Shown piece by piece: positions 20,427 through 31,745 of a stretch of 64,000 nucleotides of DNA. How positions within the stretch are numbered: position 1 is the first letter of the stretch; each line of letters starts with the position of its first letter. The notes under the pieces were generated by a model, which saw only the letters and a program-made list of their open reading frames with translations, ran no database searches and was not told where the DNA came from. Both the position numbers and the translations under genes were made by a program. Source of the stretch: Bemisia tabaci (Eukaryota > Arthropoda > Insecta > Hemiptera > Aleyrodidae); the NCBI RefSeq assembly GCF_918797505.1, contig NC_092801.1, positions 35,332,517-35,396,516 on the forward strand. Reading direction: 5' to 3'.

Positions 20427-22605
20427 GCAACACCGGATCGCGCACGGCTGGTTAATCATTTAAAACATTTAAGATGCGAACATTTTTTTCCGGCCCGGCG
20501 CTCGAAACTTGACAACCGGAGCGAAGCGAAACTTGCAAGCGTCACTTAAGCCCAGATTAGAAAGCCAGCCGTCGGAAATGGGGAGCGATCAAAATATCGC
20601 AGTCAACGCTACCCTCCCTCCTCCTCCCCCCTTTTCCTCCCCCTGGCTTCGCTTCAGGCTCGATCTGAGAAATGAGTTTCCTGACAAGGTCTGAGCGAGA
20701 GAAAGGTGCGTGATTTTTTTTTTTTTTTTTTTTTTTTTATTCCCGATACAATTGCCTCGGGCGAGCACTTCGTAATAGGGTCCTCGATGTCTCTATTCGA
20801 ATAACACTCGGGTTTATATTTGTGTTTGAGGCGTTTGACTGAAAACTGACGGGGTTTCCAACCGATCGACTTGCTATGTATATAGTTAAAGTACCGCATG
20901 GAAAATTGCCGCTTTCAGGGTGTCTACCGGTCCCCAAAAGTCCCCAATGTCCCCAGTTATCCCCAATTTTCTTGTACAATTCCCCAAAAAGTGACAAAAA
21001 TCGTCCTAAACACCGGCATTTTCAAATTTTCCCGCCAGCCGCAGCAGCGCGGTATAATCAAGAATACAAAAACTGTGGTGTTGCTTGGTTTTTCGTATGT
21101 TTTCATCGGTTCAACATGATTTGTAAAATTAGTCGTGTATAATACTCATTTAAATGCTCTAACTAGCTCCCTTTCTCTTACTATTTCGGGGGAAAAGTCC
21201 CCGATTTTAATTTTTAGGCAGATTTGTAGGTAAGACCATGTAAAATTTCAAGCTTAAAAACATAAGTGTAAATATTATAAATTACTTCAAATGCTCTGCC
21301 CTAGGATACTCAGTCCTTTCCTCTGAGTCACAGAGCACAGACTCGAAAAAATTGTGAATAGTTCGGCAAATCTTGTATAGTAAAAGGATTTAATCCTGAA
21401 CAAGGATTTTTTTTAAGATGTTAAAAAAAGGAATTGATTCCCAAATCTGTGAAGGAAATCGTTTAGTGCGTAAGATTTTGAGGAAAAAACATGTAATGTC
21501 TTTTTCTGGGTCAGACCTTGTCTATAGTGGCCCATTTCTCGAGTCAATTCCGTAACCTTGGAATGGAGATACGTTCCTCCATCCAAGGAAAGACGAATTC
21601 ACGGCTCGTGTAAAAAGATGAGTCTTTCTGAGACTTCGGGGCCCTACTTCATCCGTATTCCTTCGAACTCTGTGAAATGATTTGCATGACGGGGGCTTTT
21701 GTGCTTGTTTTCCATCATAATATGCGCATATCATTCGTGTTTTAATGAGACGGTTTGCACTGCTGCAGACAGCCAACCCATAAATCTCTCGAGAGCAAAG
21801 TTTTTCCAATCTCGCTCCGTATCCAAGTATGTTGTGACGTCACACGAAGGGGCGAATCAATGAAAGAGGTCCGACATGGTATGGAACTAAGGGCTCCGCC
21901 CCCTGATCGCTTTGCGGCAGACTCTGTGGCGTTTCGTGCCTATACAATACCAAAAAAAAAAAAAAAAAAAACAAGCGGGAAAGTTCTAATACTCTCGTAT
22001 TAGAAAAGTCCTCAGGTGTTAGTAAATGTATTTAGTGAAGAAAGGAAGTATAAACTCCGTCGACTTGGCTGGGAAATGGAAATAAAACATCAGCTGATGG
22101 CAAACAAAGGTTACCAAGGAAACCGTAAACGCGTATTTTTGTTTCCCGAAAATGAGCTCACCGTTGAGCTCACCAGGCGCGTTTTTTTTAGGCCTCATTT
22201 GAGTTCAACGATCAATTTCGATAAGAATTACTCTACCGCTAAGAAATTTTCTTATAGACAAACGATCGAAACTACCCGCGCGTTACGTTAAAAGCATAAA
22301 ATACAGTTTTTACAGCTTTATTTATTTTAAAAATGGACCCCCCCCCCCAAAAAAGCCTACACATCGATGAGCTGGTGCGCCATTTAAACGCATTAGCACT
22401 AGTATACTAGTACTCAGAGGCAAGTCGAAATCAAAAGGCGCTGCCTATCGGCTGAGCGCTTAAAAAATAAAATAAATAAACCTAATGTAGAGTTACTTTC
22501 AGTGAGTTTAGTTGTGAACATCGTGCTCTACATGAATTTTTAACGAGAAATCATAAATCATAAAACCATTACCTAAATTTGCACCGTTTCTCATGATCTA
22601 TTGGA
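20427..22605. other. Mostly single-copy DNA with two homopolymers
   Basis: Contains a T tract at about 20711-20737, an A tract at about 21953-21971 and a C tract at 22338. Around 21505-21600 there is a trace of family AD (GTAACCTTGGAATGGAG). The CT-rich stretch at 20608-20650 is followed by GAAAGGTGCGTG, but I cannot support an exon. No domain-bearing ORF. Confidence 0.4.
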
Positions 22606-22735
22606 AACCAAGTATTCGCCTTCAATTAGCCGGTTATGCAAAATGACTACCGTGACGCACGAATAGTGGTATCACATTTTTGCATTGAAATTACATAGTT
22701 TTTTGAAGGCGCTCCTCTTCATCCTAAATCAATGG
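22606..22735. repeat. Inverted partner of 18701-18825
   Basis: CGCCTTCAATTAGCCGGTTATGC, then CACGAATAGTGGTATCAC, then TTTGAAGGCGCTCCTCTTC. One of the dozen 65-bp modules described in the findings. Confidence 0.55.
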
Positions 22736-23294
22736 CCCTGTACAGTGATGTTAACCGAAAATTTTCACAATTGTAGAGTCTTCAATCGTGATATTGAACC
22801 ATGTATGAAGAACATTAGTACCTTGTCTACTGATTCATCGTGACCCATCCAATGAAAAATGAAATAACATGAATCTTCGTATTGTTCGGGGCCAAATGGA
22901 TTCATGAGTTTACAAGACGTAAATTTTACTTTTATGAATATCCACTATGGGTTTACTAAATTGTATCCATTCAAAGTTTGGTGGTCTATTTATTCTTCAT
23001 TCATAATTTGTCTATGGACCTCAAGAGCACCAATTTGCAATAATGGAGCATTTGCACGAAATTATTTTATTACTGCATCTGAGAGTGCTTAATATGCCAA
23101 CTTATTATACTGCGTTTGCAGTTTTTTTTTTTAATAATTTTCTTCTGATATAGGAAATTGTAGAAAAATAGATTTAAATGTGAGGAATTCTGCCGTAAAT
23201 TGTCACTCTTCTTACTTAAAAGCTTTCGATTTCGAAAATTTGACACTTACTGCTCTCTTCGCTATCACGGCAGAAAAAATGTGAACCTCATACT
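22736..23294. other. No recognised feature
   Basis: AT-rich single-copy DNA. A possible K-like scrap (ACCTTGTCTACTG) lies near 22823. Confidence 0.35.
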
Positions 23295-23344
23295 TCTGCC
23301 GTGTGACGGAAAAACGCCGTATGAACATTCGAGAGTTGCCAAAT

Positions 23345-23603
23345 GGACTGCATTTTGCAAAAAGGAACCAAAAGCATTGCCATGATGCTATAAGATTGTG
23401 CGACTTCACCCTTCGCAATAAAATTACTGTAATCATGCAAAAATATGAAATTCACACGGTAATTTTGGTCTTAAATTTACAGTTTTTAGCGTGTGAAACA
23501 GAAAATGTTAATAGATGACCAGGTTTTTCTTCGAAGACAAGAGAGGTTGCACAATTTTAGCAACATTGCAATGCTCCTGGTTCCTTTTTGCAAAATGCAG
23601 CCC
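23345..23603. mobile_element. Family M foldback in E, 4-bp duplication
   Basis: Ends GGACTGCATTTTGCAAAAAG and CTTTTTGCAAAATGCAGCCC variants, flanked by AAAT (23341-23344, 23604-23607). Excision restores the E sequence GTTGCCAAATGTCCTTCG. A second copy is at 60861. Confidence 0.78.
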
Positions 23604-24091
23604 AAATGTCCTTCGATAAAAGTTATGAAAAGTGAAGAAGAAAGTTATGAATATTTTCTCTTAAAATTTTCAGATAATTTAAATCTAATTGCGCTTAAAA
23701 TCCTCTGTAAAATTAAATAAAAAGTATTCACAGATTTCCCTGAAATTTCGTGTTACATCGAGGGAAATTTGGTAACGTCTGAGGGTTCATAATACGGCAT
23801 TCTTCCTTAGCATGGCAGCATGGTCACACGGCAATATTTGATACATACGGTTCTGCACATGACAAAAACTCCTTCTAATGATCGTGTAGGCAATACCGCG
23901 TAGCTCCCGAGTTTAAATAGTCGTATCACTTGGGTTTGATCGATGTAAGGTAATTCCTAACTCATTGATCTGTGCAGTCTGTGCTGCCGTGTCAAGGAAA
24001 AACGCCGTATGAACATTCAAGAGTTGCCAAATGCGCCGAATAAAACATGTATTTTGAAGAGAATTATGCGTATTTTTCCTTGAAATTTTCA

Positions 24092-24134
24092 ACCTTTGGC
24101 AAACCTTTTGGCGTACCTCACTCTCTCCGAATCA
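24092..24134. mobile_element. 43-bp insert in E, 11-bp duplication
   Basis: Flanked by TGAAATTTTCA (24081-24091 and 24135-24145). It ends GGCGTACCTCACTCTCTCCG then AATCA, the same terminus as the 133-bp insert in the LINE. Its first half repeats ACCTTTGG / ACCTTTTGG. Confidence 0.75.
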
Positions 24135-24286
24135 TGAAATTTTCAGTTATTTTAGATTAATTTGCGTGCAAAATTGTCGGAAAAAATTGAAGACAAAAAT
24201 TCACAATTTTTCCAGTAGATGTAGTTTATATTGAAGGCAATGTGGCAACGTCTGAAGGTTCATACGGCGTTCTTCCTTAGCACGGT

Positions 24287-24559
24287 GGACTCGTCTTGGG
24301 CGCTCGAGACTTTAATCCTCGTTTGAAAATGGCTCGACTCACCGATCACCGGTTGCTGGGCGATAATAATTTTAACCCGCGGCTGCGGAGCCGGTCCCAT
24401 TTGAATATCAATGAGTCCCATCAGATGTAGATTGAAAGCCGAGTTTTTCGAGCCGCGTGTCACGCCTGGCCCGAGCCACCCGCGGGATCGACCAACTTCG
24501 CATCTGCATTGATTGGAATGGGGTCAGCCCGGGGTTGCCACCCGCCCTGCATTCCTCCG
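24287..24559. other. GC-richer single-copy DNA
   Basis: Noticeably higher GC than its surroundings (CACGCCTGGCCCGAGCC, CAGCCCGGGGTTGCC). No exon signals I can defend. Confidence 0.35.
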
Positions 24560-24567
24560 CTTTAAAC

Positions 24568-24992
24568 TAGAGTCCCTTTATACCCAGAGTTAAGACAACT
24601 CGATTATCAGCTGACTGGCAGCCGGCCTTGGCTGGTCATGGAGGAACAAACGAGTGCACCCAAACGAACGATATTGAGGGATAAGGATGAGGAATTCTGC
24701 CATGTCTGTCAACATCAACAAAATTGATCAATTAAAAAGAAAATGAGATTGGTTTGTGAATAATTGCTTAATCTATTTTCATTTTTGACTGACGGCAATA
24801 ACAATTTACTCTTGATAAACCACAATTAGGTAATATTTGCATTATTTTTGTTCACATTCGAGTCACCGCCATCTTGGTGCACTCGTTTGTGACTCCATGA
24901 GCGAGAACCAATCAGAATTGGATTTTTTTTGTAGGCCACTTTCAGCCCAACCAAAAGTGAGTTGTCGTAACACTGGGTATAAAGGGACTCTA
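24568..24992. mobile_element. Family R hAT-like foldback, copy 1, 8-bp duplication
   Basis: Ends TAGAGTCCCTTTATACCCAG and its complement, 425 bp, flanked by a perfect CTTTAAAC on both sides (24560-24567, 24993-25000). Interior noncoding. A second copy at 43201 also has an 8-bp duplication. Confidence 0.85.
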
Positions 24993-25194
24993 CTTTAAAC
25001 TCGGGTGCCGAGTTACAATCGCGTAACTCCACTGGGAAACGCGTGTAGATATGCGGTTTCTGCCAGGCTTGGCGGTGTAGGGTCATTGTTGGCCGGAATA
25101 ATAATGGGAATGTTGCGAAACTTCGCCAGCGCTGAATGAGAAGCAGTTCGAGAGTATGGACATTGAACAACTCGAAAATTTTGAGGGTTATGGC

Positions 25195-25461
25195 CTGGTT
25201 ACACGCTCAAATTTCCGTCAAATTCCGATCAAAATGATGACCAAAATGGCGGTCGAGAGTTATCTAGATTGATGAGTAAAATTAATTAAAACAGCCTGTT
25301 GATTGAAATGAGCACGGTCGTAAGGAAATTAGATGAAGGATGAGCCCCACAGCTCCATCATCTACCATCAAATTTTTGCAAGCCGTAGAGATTTGATGGT
25401 AGATGGTGCGCACCAATCATCATTTGATCGGAAATTGATGAAAATTTGAGCGTGTAACCAG
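25195..25461. mobile_element. Family U foldback
   Basis: Ends CTGGTTACACGCTCAAATTT and AAATTTGAGCGTGTAACCAG. Inner arms share TCCGATCAAAATGATG-like blocks and a second stem ATCTACCATCAAATTT. No flanking duplication is clear. Confidence 0.7.
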
Positions 25462-26060
25462 CACATTGGGTTTGATCAGGTCATGTAGCTCTCGGGGCCC
25501 AAAAGGGCTGCCAACCTATGAACTCGAATTATCCAGTTGTACTAATTTTCATAATTCTTTTATTTTTATAAAGTTATTTTCTGTAAAAACAAAACGTGCG
25601 AAAATTGAAAATCTCGCCCTTCCCAACTTTAATTCAAGCTCTTATCTCAGCATTTTCTTGATTTTTTTTTTTTTTTTTAAATTGGGGGGGAAGGGGCTCA
25701 GACCAGCATCAAGAGGAAGGGGGATGTAAGACTGCGTTACTAGTGCATTACAAGGGAGAGGGGGTTAAAAAAATCGGAAAAAGTGCGTTACGTACGGCAT
25801 ACTTGAACGGCCCTTATTAGCATTTTCATTGAGCATCGGCCACAAAAAGTTAGAATTTCCCGTTCACGAGAAAAACCAGAGGCCATTTGAATCGAACTAA
25901 CCACTACAACGGTTTTGGCACGCACTTAATCGAGCAGTGTTCCTCCCCCACTCGCAGAAGTACAGGGATAATGAGTGTAGCACAAACACCATCGCTGTGT
26001 ATCCATCGAACACGAATAGTTGCATCAACACGTTATAACCCAAGCTACGATTCATGAATT
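25462..26060. other. Low-complexity and repeat AB region
   Basis: T tract and G tract at about 25660-25690. Then comes a block with GTGCGTTACGTACGGCATAC and TTGAACGGCCCTTATT, whose diverged inverted form is at about 32565-32680. A partial H/65-bp module (CACGAATAGTTGCATCAACACG) starts at about 26010. Confidence 0.45.
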
Positions 26061-26197
26061 GGACTGCATCTTGCAATTTGGAGCTATAAATTCTGGCTCA
26101 TCTGAAAAAACACTTATGTGCATAGGGAAACTAATGGCACATACGTTTTTCATAAACCGGGCCAAAATTTATGGTTCATGATTGCAAAATTTAGTCC
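26061..26197. mobile_element. Family C foldback, copy 3
   Basis: GGACTGCATCTTGCAATTTG at the left, GCAAAATTTAGTCC at the right, flanked by AATT on both sides. Confidence 0.78.
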
Positions 26198-26730
26198 AAT
26201 TGTACTCGAGATCCGTAAGACTTGTATTTTACTGGCACGTCAAAGGCCTCCATAAACCTCCCCTAATCATGAGTAAAACAAAAAATGGGGCCGCCCTAAA
26301 GAAAATCCCCTCTTAAGCAACAGCTATGAATACAGCCACTGCGAGGATTTTAACCTTTTTGGCTGATCAGACTGCTCAAAACTTGATAATCACTAATCAG
26401 CCATCATCTGGAACATCCGAGTGTTGAAATCCGGAAATAACTTTTTCACTATAGGAGGATGAAACGTGGCGGGTTTCTAAAATTTATTGCTTTTCGCATT
26501 ACCGAGGAAGACCCTCCACTTGCCTTTTGGCGGCAGGTAGAAACTTTTACTTTCAAAGCTTCCCCACTCAATCCTTGAAATTACCCACTTGTTGGCCGCT
26601 AGTTGACGTTTTAAGCAATTTGTTTGTTACGCAACCCGATTTTTGGTAGATTTATTGAGCACACTGCTCGGCACGTAGCTCAATTATTATTATCGGGGAA
26701 ATAAAACAAGCGGTCCAGTCCATAGATTTA
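26198..26730. other. No recognised feature
   Basis: Single-copy DNA. Confidence 0.35.
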
Positions 26731-26980
26731 CCGTGCTAAGGAAATACGCCGTATGAACATTCGAGAGTTGCCAAATTCCCTTCAATAAAATCTTTATTTT
26801 TGAGCAGAAGTATGATTATTTTCTCTGGGCATTTTCAGATCATATAGATCCAATTATGAAGAAAATTCTCTGAAAAATTGAACGGAAAATATTCACGAGT
26901 TTTCCTGAAAATTCGTGTTCAATGAAAGGAAATTTGGCAACCGGCGAAGGTTCATACGGCGTTTTTCCATAGCACGGTAG
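26731..26980. mobile_element. Family E MITE
   Basis: CCGTGCTAAGGAAATACGCC at the left and GGTTCATACGGCG, TAGCACGGTAG at the right. Confidence 0.75.
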
Positions 26981-27380
26981 AGATGCTGAATCCAAGAAAG
27001 TGATGGTTTCAACGATTTTCACCGATTTATAACTTGATGCGGGTTGGCGAGTAGAGAATCGTGAATTCTATCACATAACCAGCTTGCCTTGCTCCAAATA
27101 AATATCTCGTTCATATAAAATCACTGCCAGCGAGTGAAATTATCGCAATAGGAAAAATCGAAAAAGTATAAGATAAATATGTTCCTACATCATAGTTATA
27201 AGTATGTAATGCTCGTCGCAGGTATGTTAACAAAACATAAGTCGTGGGCAAGAAGGAACTGGACATGCGCATGGAAGCGCCACATTTTTGCTAATTTTCA
27301 TAAAGATAGTGTTGCAAATTAAATTTGAAATTCATCAACGCTTCATGGGAAAAGAGTGACAGCGGTTATCCCCTAATATT
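26981..27380. other. No recognised feature
   Basis: Single-copy AT-rich DNA. Confidence 0.35.
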
Positions 27381-28178
27381 CTGCCGTGCTTAGGAAGAAC
27401 GCCGTATGAACATTTGAAAGTTGCAAAATTCCCTCGAATAAAACATGTTTTTGTGAGGAAAGTTTTGCATAGTTTTTCTTGAAATTTTCAGGTATTTTCG
27501 ATGAAATCGCAAATCAAGCAGTCTAAAAATGTAAAAAAAAAATATTTACAATTTCCCAGGTAAATTTGACTTTTATTGAACTAAATATGGCAAAATCTGT
27601 ATTTAGATTATGCGTATTTTTCCTTGAAATTTTCAGTCAACTTACACAAAATTGCAAACAAATTTGTCCGAAAAAATTGAAGACAAAAATTCACAATTCT
27701 TCCAGTAGATTAGGTTAATATTGAAGGCAATGTGGCAACGTCTGAAGGATCATACGGCGTTCTTCCTCAGCACGGCAGCATGGTCACACGACAACATTGG
27801 ATACTTACGGTTCTGCACACGCCAAAAACTCCTTCAAATGGTCGTGTAGGCAATACCGCACAGCTCCCGAGTTTAAATAGTCGTATCACTTGGGTTTGCT
27901 CGATATAAGGCGATTCCTAACTCATTGATCTGTGCTGCCGTGCCAAGGAAAAACGCCATATGAACATTCGAGAGTTGCCAAATTCCCTCGAATAAAACAT
28001 GTTTTTGAGAGGGAAGTTTTGCATAGTTTTTCTTGAAATTTTCAGGTATTTTCGATGAAATCGCAAATCAAGCAGTCTAAAAATGTAAAAAAAAAATATT
28101 TACAATTTCCCAGGTAAATTTGACTTTTATTGAACTAAATATGGCAAAATCTGTAGGCGTTAGACGGCGTCGCGGCAG
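27381..28178. mobile_element. E-N-E composite repeat, copy 2
   Basis: E 27381-27778, N 27779-27934, E 27935-28178. About 200 bp of the first E (from CCCTCGAATAAAACATG to CAAAATCTGTA) is almost identical to the second E. The first copy then jumps at CTGTA to the middle of another E. This looks like recombination between E copies. Confidence 0.7.
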
Positions 28179-28720
28179 TATTGTGGTACCACCCCTATTT
28201 TTTTTTGGATCATATGGACAGTTCCAATCAATTTTTCTGGCAACTCAACCGCAACTCAAATTGGCATAGTATACCGCAACATTTTAGTTGGTAATAACCT
28301 ACTTCATTCGGGTATTACCACAATTATCTGGACTACCACCACAATTATTTGGAAGACAACCAAAATTAATTGGAAATGTCCATATCATCCAATAACCCCA
28401 TGCTCTCTTTACCGTGTTTGACTGGGCGCTGACGTGATGACCATGGGATTATCCCCTAAAATTCGTAGCTCCTTTGGCGTAAGGGCGTATCTCTATTTCC
28501 ACTTGAGCCCCATAAAGCATAGATTCATATATAAAACAGGGCTCAAGAGGAAATTGAGGTACGCCCTTACGTCAGGGGGCGACGAATAGTGGTATCACAC
28601 CATTTTGTTGGATGATATGGAAATTTCCACATAATTGTGGTAGCACCGCAACCGTTGGGTTAGTAAATTAATTTATTGGGGTGCTACCACGATTAATTTG
28701 AAATGCCGAAGTTGGGTCTT
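28179..28720. mobile_element. Family V foldback with nested element W
   Basis: V is recognised by repeated inverted blocks TGGTACCACC / GGTAGCACC, ACCACAATTATTTGG and TTGGATCATATGGAC / GTCCATATCATCCAA. Between its halves lies W, a small stem-loop at about 28474-28578 with arms GCGTAAGGGCGTATCTC and its complement. Boundaries are approximate. Confidence 0.5.
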
Positions 28721-28873
28721 GTCCTTTCTCTCTTTTTCCCGTGTCTTGAATCTTTTTATGCACTCTAAAAATTAACAATAGAGTTGTCAAAAGTATAATG
28801 AAATATTTTATTATATTCTGGTTTTTTTGCCTCTTCCTTCTTATCTGTATTTTTTCCCGTGCCTTCTCTAACT

Positions 28874-29251
28874 CTGCCGCGCTAAGGAAAAATGCCGTAT
28901 GAACCTTCAGGCGTTGCTACATTTCCTTTGATAGAACACGAATTTCCTAGTAAATGTCTGTATATTGGACGTATTTCTATCAAACGGAACTATGTGCATA
29001 AAAACATGAGCCCTGAGACCCATAAGGATATGTGCATAACAGGGCTCACGTCATAATGCACATAGTTCCGTTTGATAGAAATACGTCCTATTTTTCTTCC
29101 AACTCGCAGATAATTTTGTTCGCAATTTAACCTAAAGCTCCTGAAAATTTCAAAGAAAAACATCCATGACTTTCCTCAAAAATGAGCCTTGCATCGAAGG
29201 AAATTTGGCAACTCTCGGATGTTCATACGGCGTTCTTCCTTAACACGGCAG
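28874..29251. mobile_element. Family E MITE with family D nested
   Basis: CTGCCGCGCTAAGGAAAAATG at the left, CATACGGCGTTCTTCC at the right. D occupies the middle. Confidence 0.75.
28967..29088. mobile_element. Family D foldback, copy 2, in E
   Basis: Ends GGACGTATTTCTATCAAACG and complement, 122 bp as in copy 1, flanked by TATT on both sides. Confidence 0.8.
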
Positions 29252-29430
29252 AACTAGACATCCCAAGCAATTTACTCTTCATTAACCCTCTTGAATCGCA
29301 CTTACCACTGTTAAAAATACCGCGAAGAGCTTTCGGACTAAAAGGCGTTTTCAGGACATTGCCTTCCCGATAAAGGATGTGCGCTAAAGCTTCGTCAAAT
29401 GCCGCTAATGTTTGTCGTGGGCGTCTCTTA

Positions 29431-29595
29431 CAGTGGCGTGGCGTGAATTGCGATATATCGATTGTTATGCCATTTAAACCTATGGTAAAGAATCGATTAT
29501 TAAGGTGTTCGCAGCGAACACCCTGTTTATCGATCCTTTTCCATAGGTTTAAAGGGCATAACAATCGATATATCGCAATTCACGCCACGCCACTG
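29431..29595. mobile_element. Family I hAT-like MITE, 8-bp duplication
   Basis: Ends CAGTGGCGTGGCGTGAATTG and complement, central GTGTTCGCAGCGAACAC, and a perfect 8-bp duplication GTCTCTTA (29423-29430, 29596-29603). Confidence 0.9.
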
Positions 29596-29603
29596 GTCTC
29601 TTA

Positions 29604-29960
29604 GTTGTTGGGCGCGGAGGACGAAACATGGAAAGGAGGAGGGTTTTCAGATACGCTTCTCTAAAATCAACGGAAATCCTATACGAGCATGGACCATTCC
29701 ACAATTTGAAAGTTTGACACCAAAAGACGTCGTCGACGGAAGTCAAAAAGACTTAATTGATATTTTACGAATAATATGCCGGATACACACGAAAATCCCC
29801 ATGACATAATTGAGAAATCAGGTTCTCCGAGTTTCTCAACTCGAGCCCCCCCTCCCACCCCCAACCCCGCTAAATAATCGAAGTTTACAGGAACAAAGTT
29901 CAGAGAAAATAAATTAAGAGACGTTAGTGATTGCCAAATTGCATTTGAAAATGTGTTTTT
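29604..29960. other. No recognised feature
   Basis: Single-copy DNA with a C-rich run (CCCCCCCTCCCACCCCC) near 29848. Confidence 0.35.
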
Positions 29961-30178
29961 CACTGGAAAAAAACACATTGGATCTAGATTCCAGACTCTT
30001 AAAAACATCGACAAGAAAAAATACTCTTGATTCAATCAGATTTTTCCTTGAATCGAAGAGCCGAGCCCCTTAATATAGGCGGGATTCGAACAAAAAGTCA
30101 GATTGAATCAAGAGTATTTTTTCTTGTCAATATTTTTAAGAGTCTGGACTCTAGATCCAAGCGACTTTTTTCCCAGTG
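29961..30178. mobile_element. Family G foldback, copy 2
   Basis: CACTGGAAAAAAACACATTG at the left, TTTTTTCCCAGTG at the right, inner stem AATACTCTTGATTCAATC. Confidence 0.78.
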
Positions 30179-30369
30179 ACTTTATATTTTTTGGGAGAAA
30201 CGATTTAACACAATCTTTCGATTTTAAGGATTTTATCTGAGGCATTATAGATCTTCCCTGAAATTTTTGAAAGAACCTGTGCGGCTAATTTTCCGTAAAA
30301 AATTACCCGTCTAATGAAATGTGATTATGCTGATATTACTTGGTTTCGTTTCTCCAAAGACTGGCCGTA

Positions 30370-30510
30370 CACTGGAAAAAAAGTCTCTTGGATCCAGAGT
30401 CTAGACTTCTCAAAAAATTGACCCAAAAAAATCTTCTTGATTCAATCGGATTTTTGTTCGAATCGAGAGCCAAGCTCCTTAATCCAAGCGGATTTCCTTT
30501 TGATTCAGGC
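30370..30510. mobile_element. Family G foldback, left half only
   Basis: CACTGGAAAAAAAGTCTCTTG, ATCTTCTTGATTCAATCGG, then loss of the right arm. Confidence 0.6.
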
Positions 30511-30989
30511 AAAATTAATTCGTATTGTCTTTACTCTCAGTGCGAAAGAACTCTGTACGAATGAACCTTCAATATTTGGTACAAAGTGGCAACTTCACAG
30601 TAGGAAGAATATTTTGTCTCTGCCAGAGGCACCATTACGTTTCCCGCGAAATTTTATTAGGACAGGTTGATTAAAATCGCAAATCCCTAACAGAGGACTG
30701 CAAGATCTCTACTTAATGCCAGACTTTATAGACCCCTTCCTATTTGACGACAATAACCTGTCGGAAGAAACCGGCGGATCTCTTAAACAGAGTAGAGCTG
30801 TCACGAAGGTTGCATCAAAATACCGCATGCTGAGCTTTCTCTAGTTTCGCGGAGAAAGGAGTGAATTTACTTGGCTCCGGGTTTTTTTCACCCACGCCCC
30901 ACCTTGTTCTTGCCGAGGAAATGAGAGATTTATTATTCATTCCTGGTTGTCCCGTGTTCAACCATTCGGAAAAAACCTCGTTCCCTTCA
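30511..30989. other. No recognised feature
   Basis: Single-copy DNA. A 40-bp trace of an F right arm (AGAGGCACCATTACGTTTCC...CGCGAAATTTT) sits near 30620. Confidence 0.35.
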
Positions 30990-31090
30990 CTGCCGTGCTA
31001 AGGAGGAACGCCGCATGAGCCTTCAGACGTCGCCAAGTTCCCTTCGATGAAACTGAATTTACCGAAAAGCTCGTTCTCAACTCGAAATAT
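30990..31090. repeat. Family E left-end fragment
   Basis: CTGCCGTGCTAAGGAGGAACG through TTCGATGAAACTG, then truncated. Confidence 0.6.
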
Positions 31091-31121
31091 AGATGCAATC
31101 AAAAGTCTAAAACAAATAGAA

Positions 31122-31383
31122 GCCGACATCGGTTGGTCCAGTGGTTAGCGCAACTGATCACAGACCTAGATGTCCCGGGTTCGAATCCCGGCCTCGGTGG
31201 CAAGATTTGATGGTCTCAGATCTTGTCACCGTGGAGTGGCATGGATGTTTCTCTTCGTTTCTTCCTTCGTTTCTTCCTTTGTACTTCCGTTTCTACTGTT
31301 GTTGTAATCTTCCCATCATTTAGCGGTGGCTGTTTGTCTACACGACTAAGGCCAATGAACTATACCTAGAGTGCGCAAGCTCT

Positions 31384-31432
<49 letters not shown>
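31122..31432 (+). mobile_element. tRNA-derived SINE with poly-A tail
   Basis: The head (31122-31201) looks like a tRNA, with an A-box match TGGTCCAGTGGTTAGCG and a perfect B-box GGTTCGAATCCCGG. A short acceptor-like pairing GCCGA/TCGGT closes it. A tRNA-unrelated body of about 180 bp and a run of about 45 A follow. AAATAGA lies on both sides, a possible target duplication obscured by the tail. Transcription would be by RNA polymerase III; mobility would depend on a LINE. Confidence 0.82.
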
Positions 31433-31435
<3 letters not shown>

Positions 31436-31546
31436 GATGTGCGCAGAACTGTTACATTGACTAGTAACATGAGTCATTCAATTGATCCTGTGCTTCGAAC
31501 TTAATGCGACACGACAATCCCGATATCGGAACCTGGCAATTTTAGA

Positions 31547-31611
31547 AACGCCTTCAAATGCGGCGTGATACCTCACGCGTTCCGGAGAGTACGAATAGTT
31601 GTATCATTGCG
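31547..31611 (+). repeat. 65-bp interspersed module
   Basis: ACGCCTTCAAATGCGGCG, TGATACCTCACGCG and ACGAATAGTTGTATCATTGCG. Here TGATAC and GTATCA could pair as a stem. Confidence 0.5.
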
Positions 31612-31745
31612 CCTTACCAATGCGACAGGAGTTTAATCTTGATGTTGCTGGTAGCTTCCACGCTGGCCTTGTCGGTTTTCCTTTGAAACCTTTGCAGTTG
31701 TGACCGTATAGTAAGAATGTGCTAATACTAGGATAGTTTTTAGCA

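Larger units (their letters stand above)
23295..24286. mobile_element. E-N-E composite repeat, copy 1
   Basis: E element 23295-23819 (split by M), repeat N 23820-23985, E element 23986-24286 (split by a 43-bp insert). N carries GTTCTGCACATGAC, GTGTAGGCAATACCGCG and AATAGTCGTATCACTTGGG. The same N, bounded on each side by an E terminus at the same bases, recurs at 27381-28178 and, inverted, at 33115-33661. Confidence 0.7.

Noticed and set aside
31122..31201. Functional tRNA gene
   Set aside because: A and B boxes are good, but the acceptor stem pairs poorly and the sequence continues into a body and poly-A tail, which is SINE structure.
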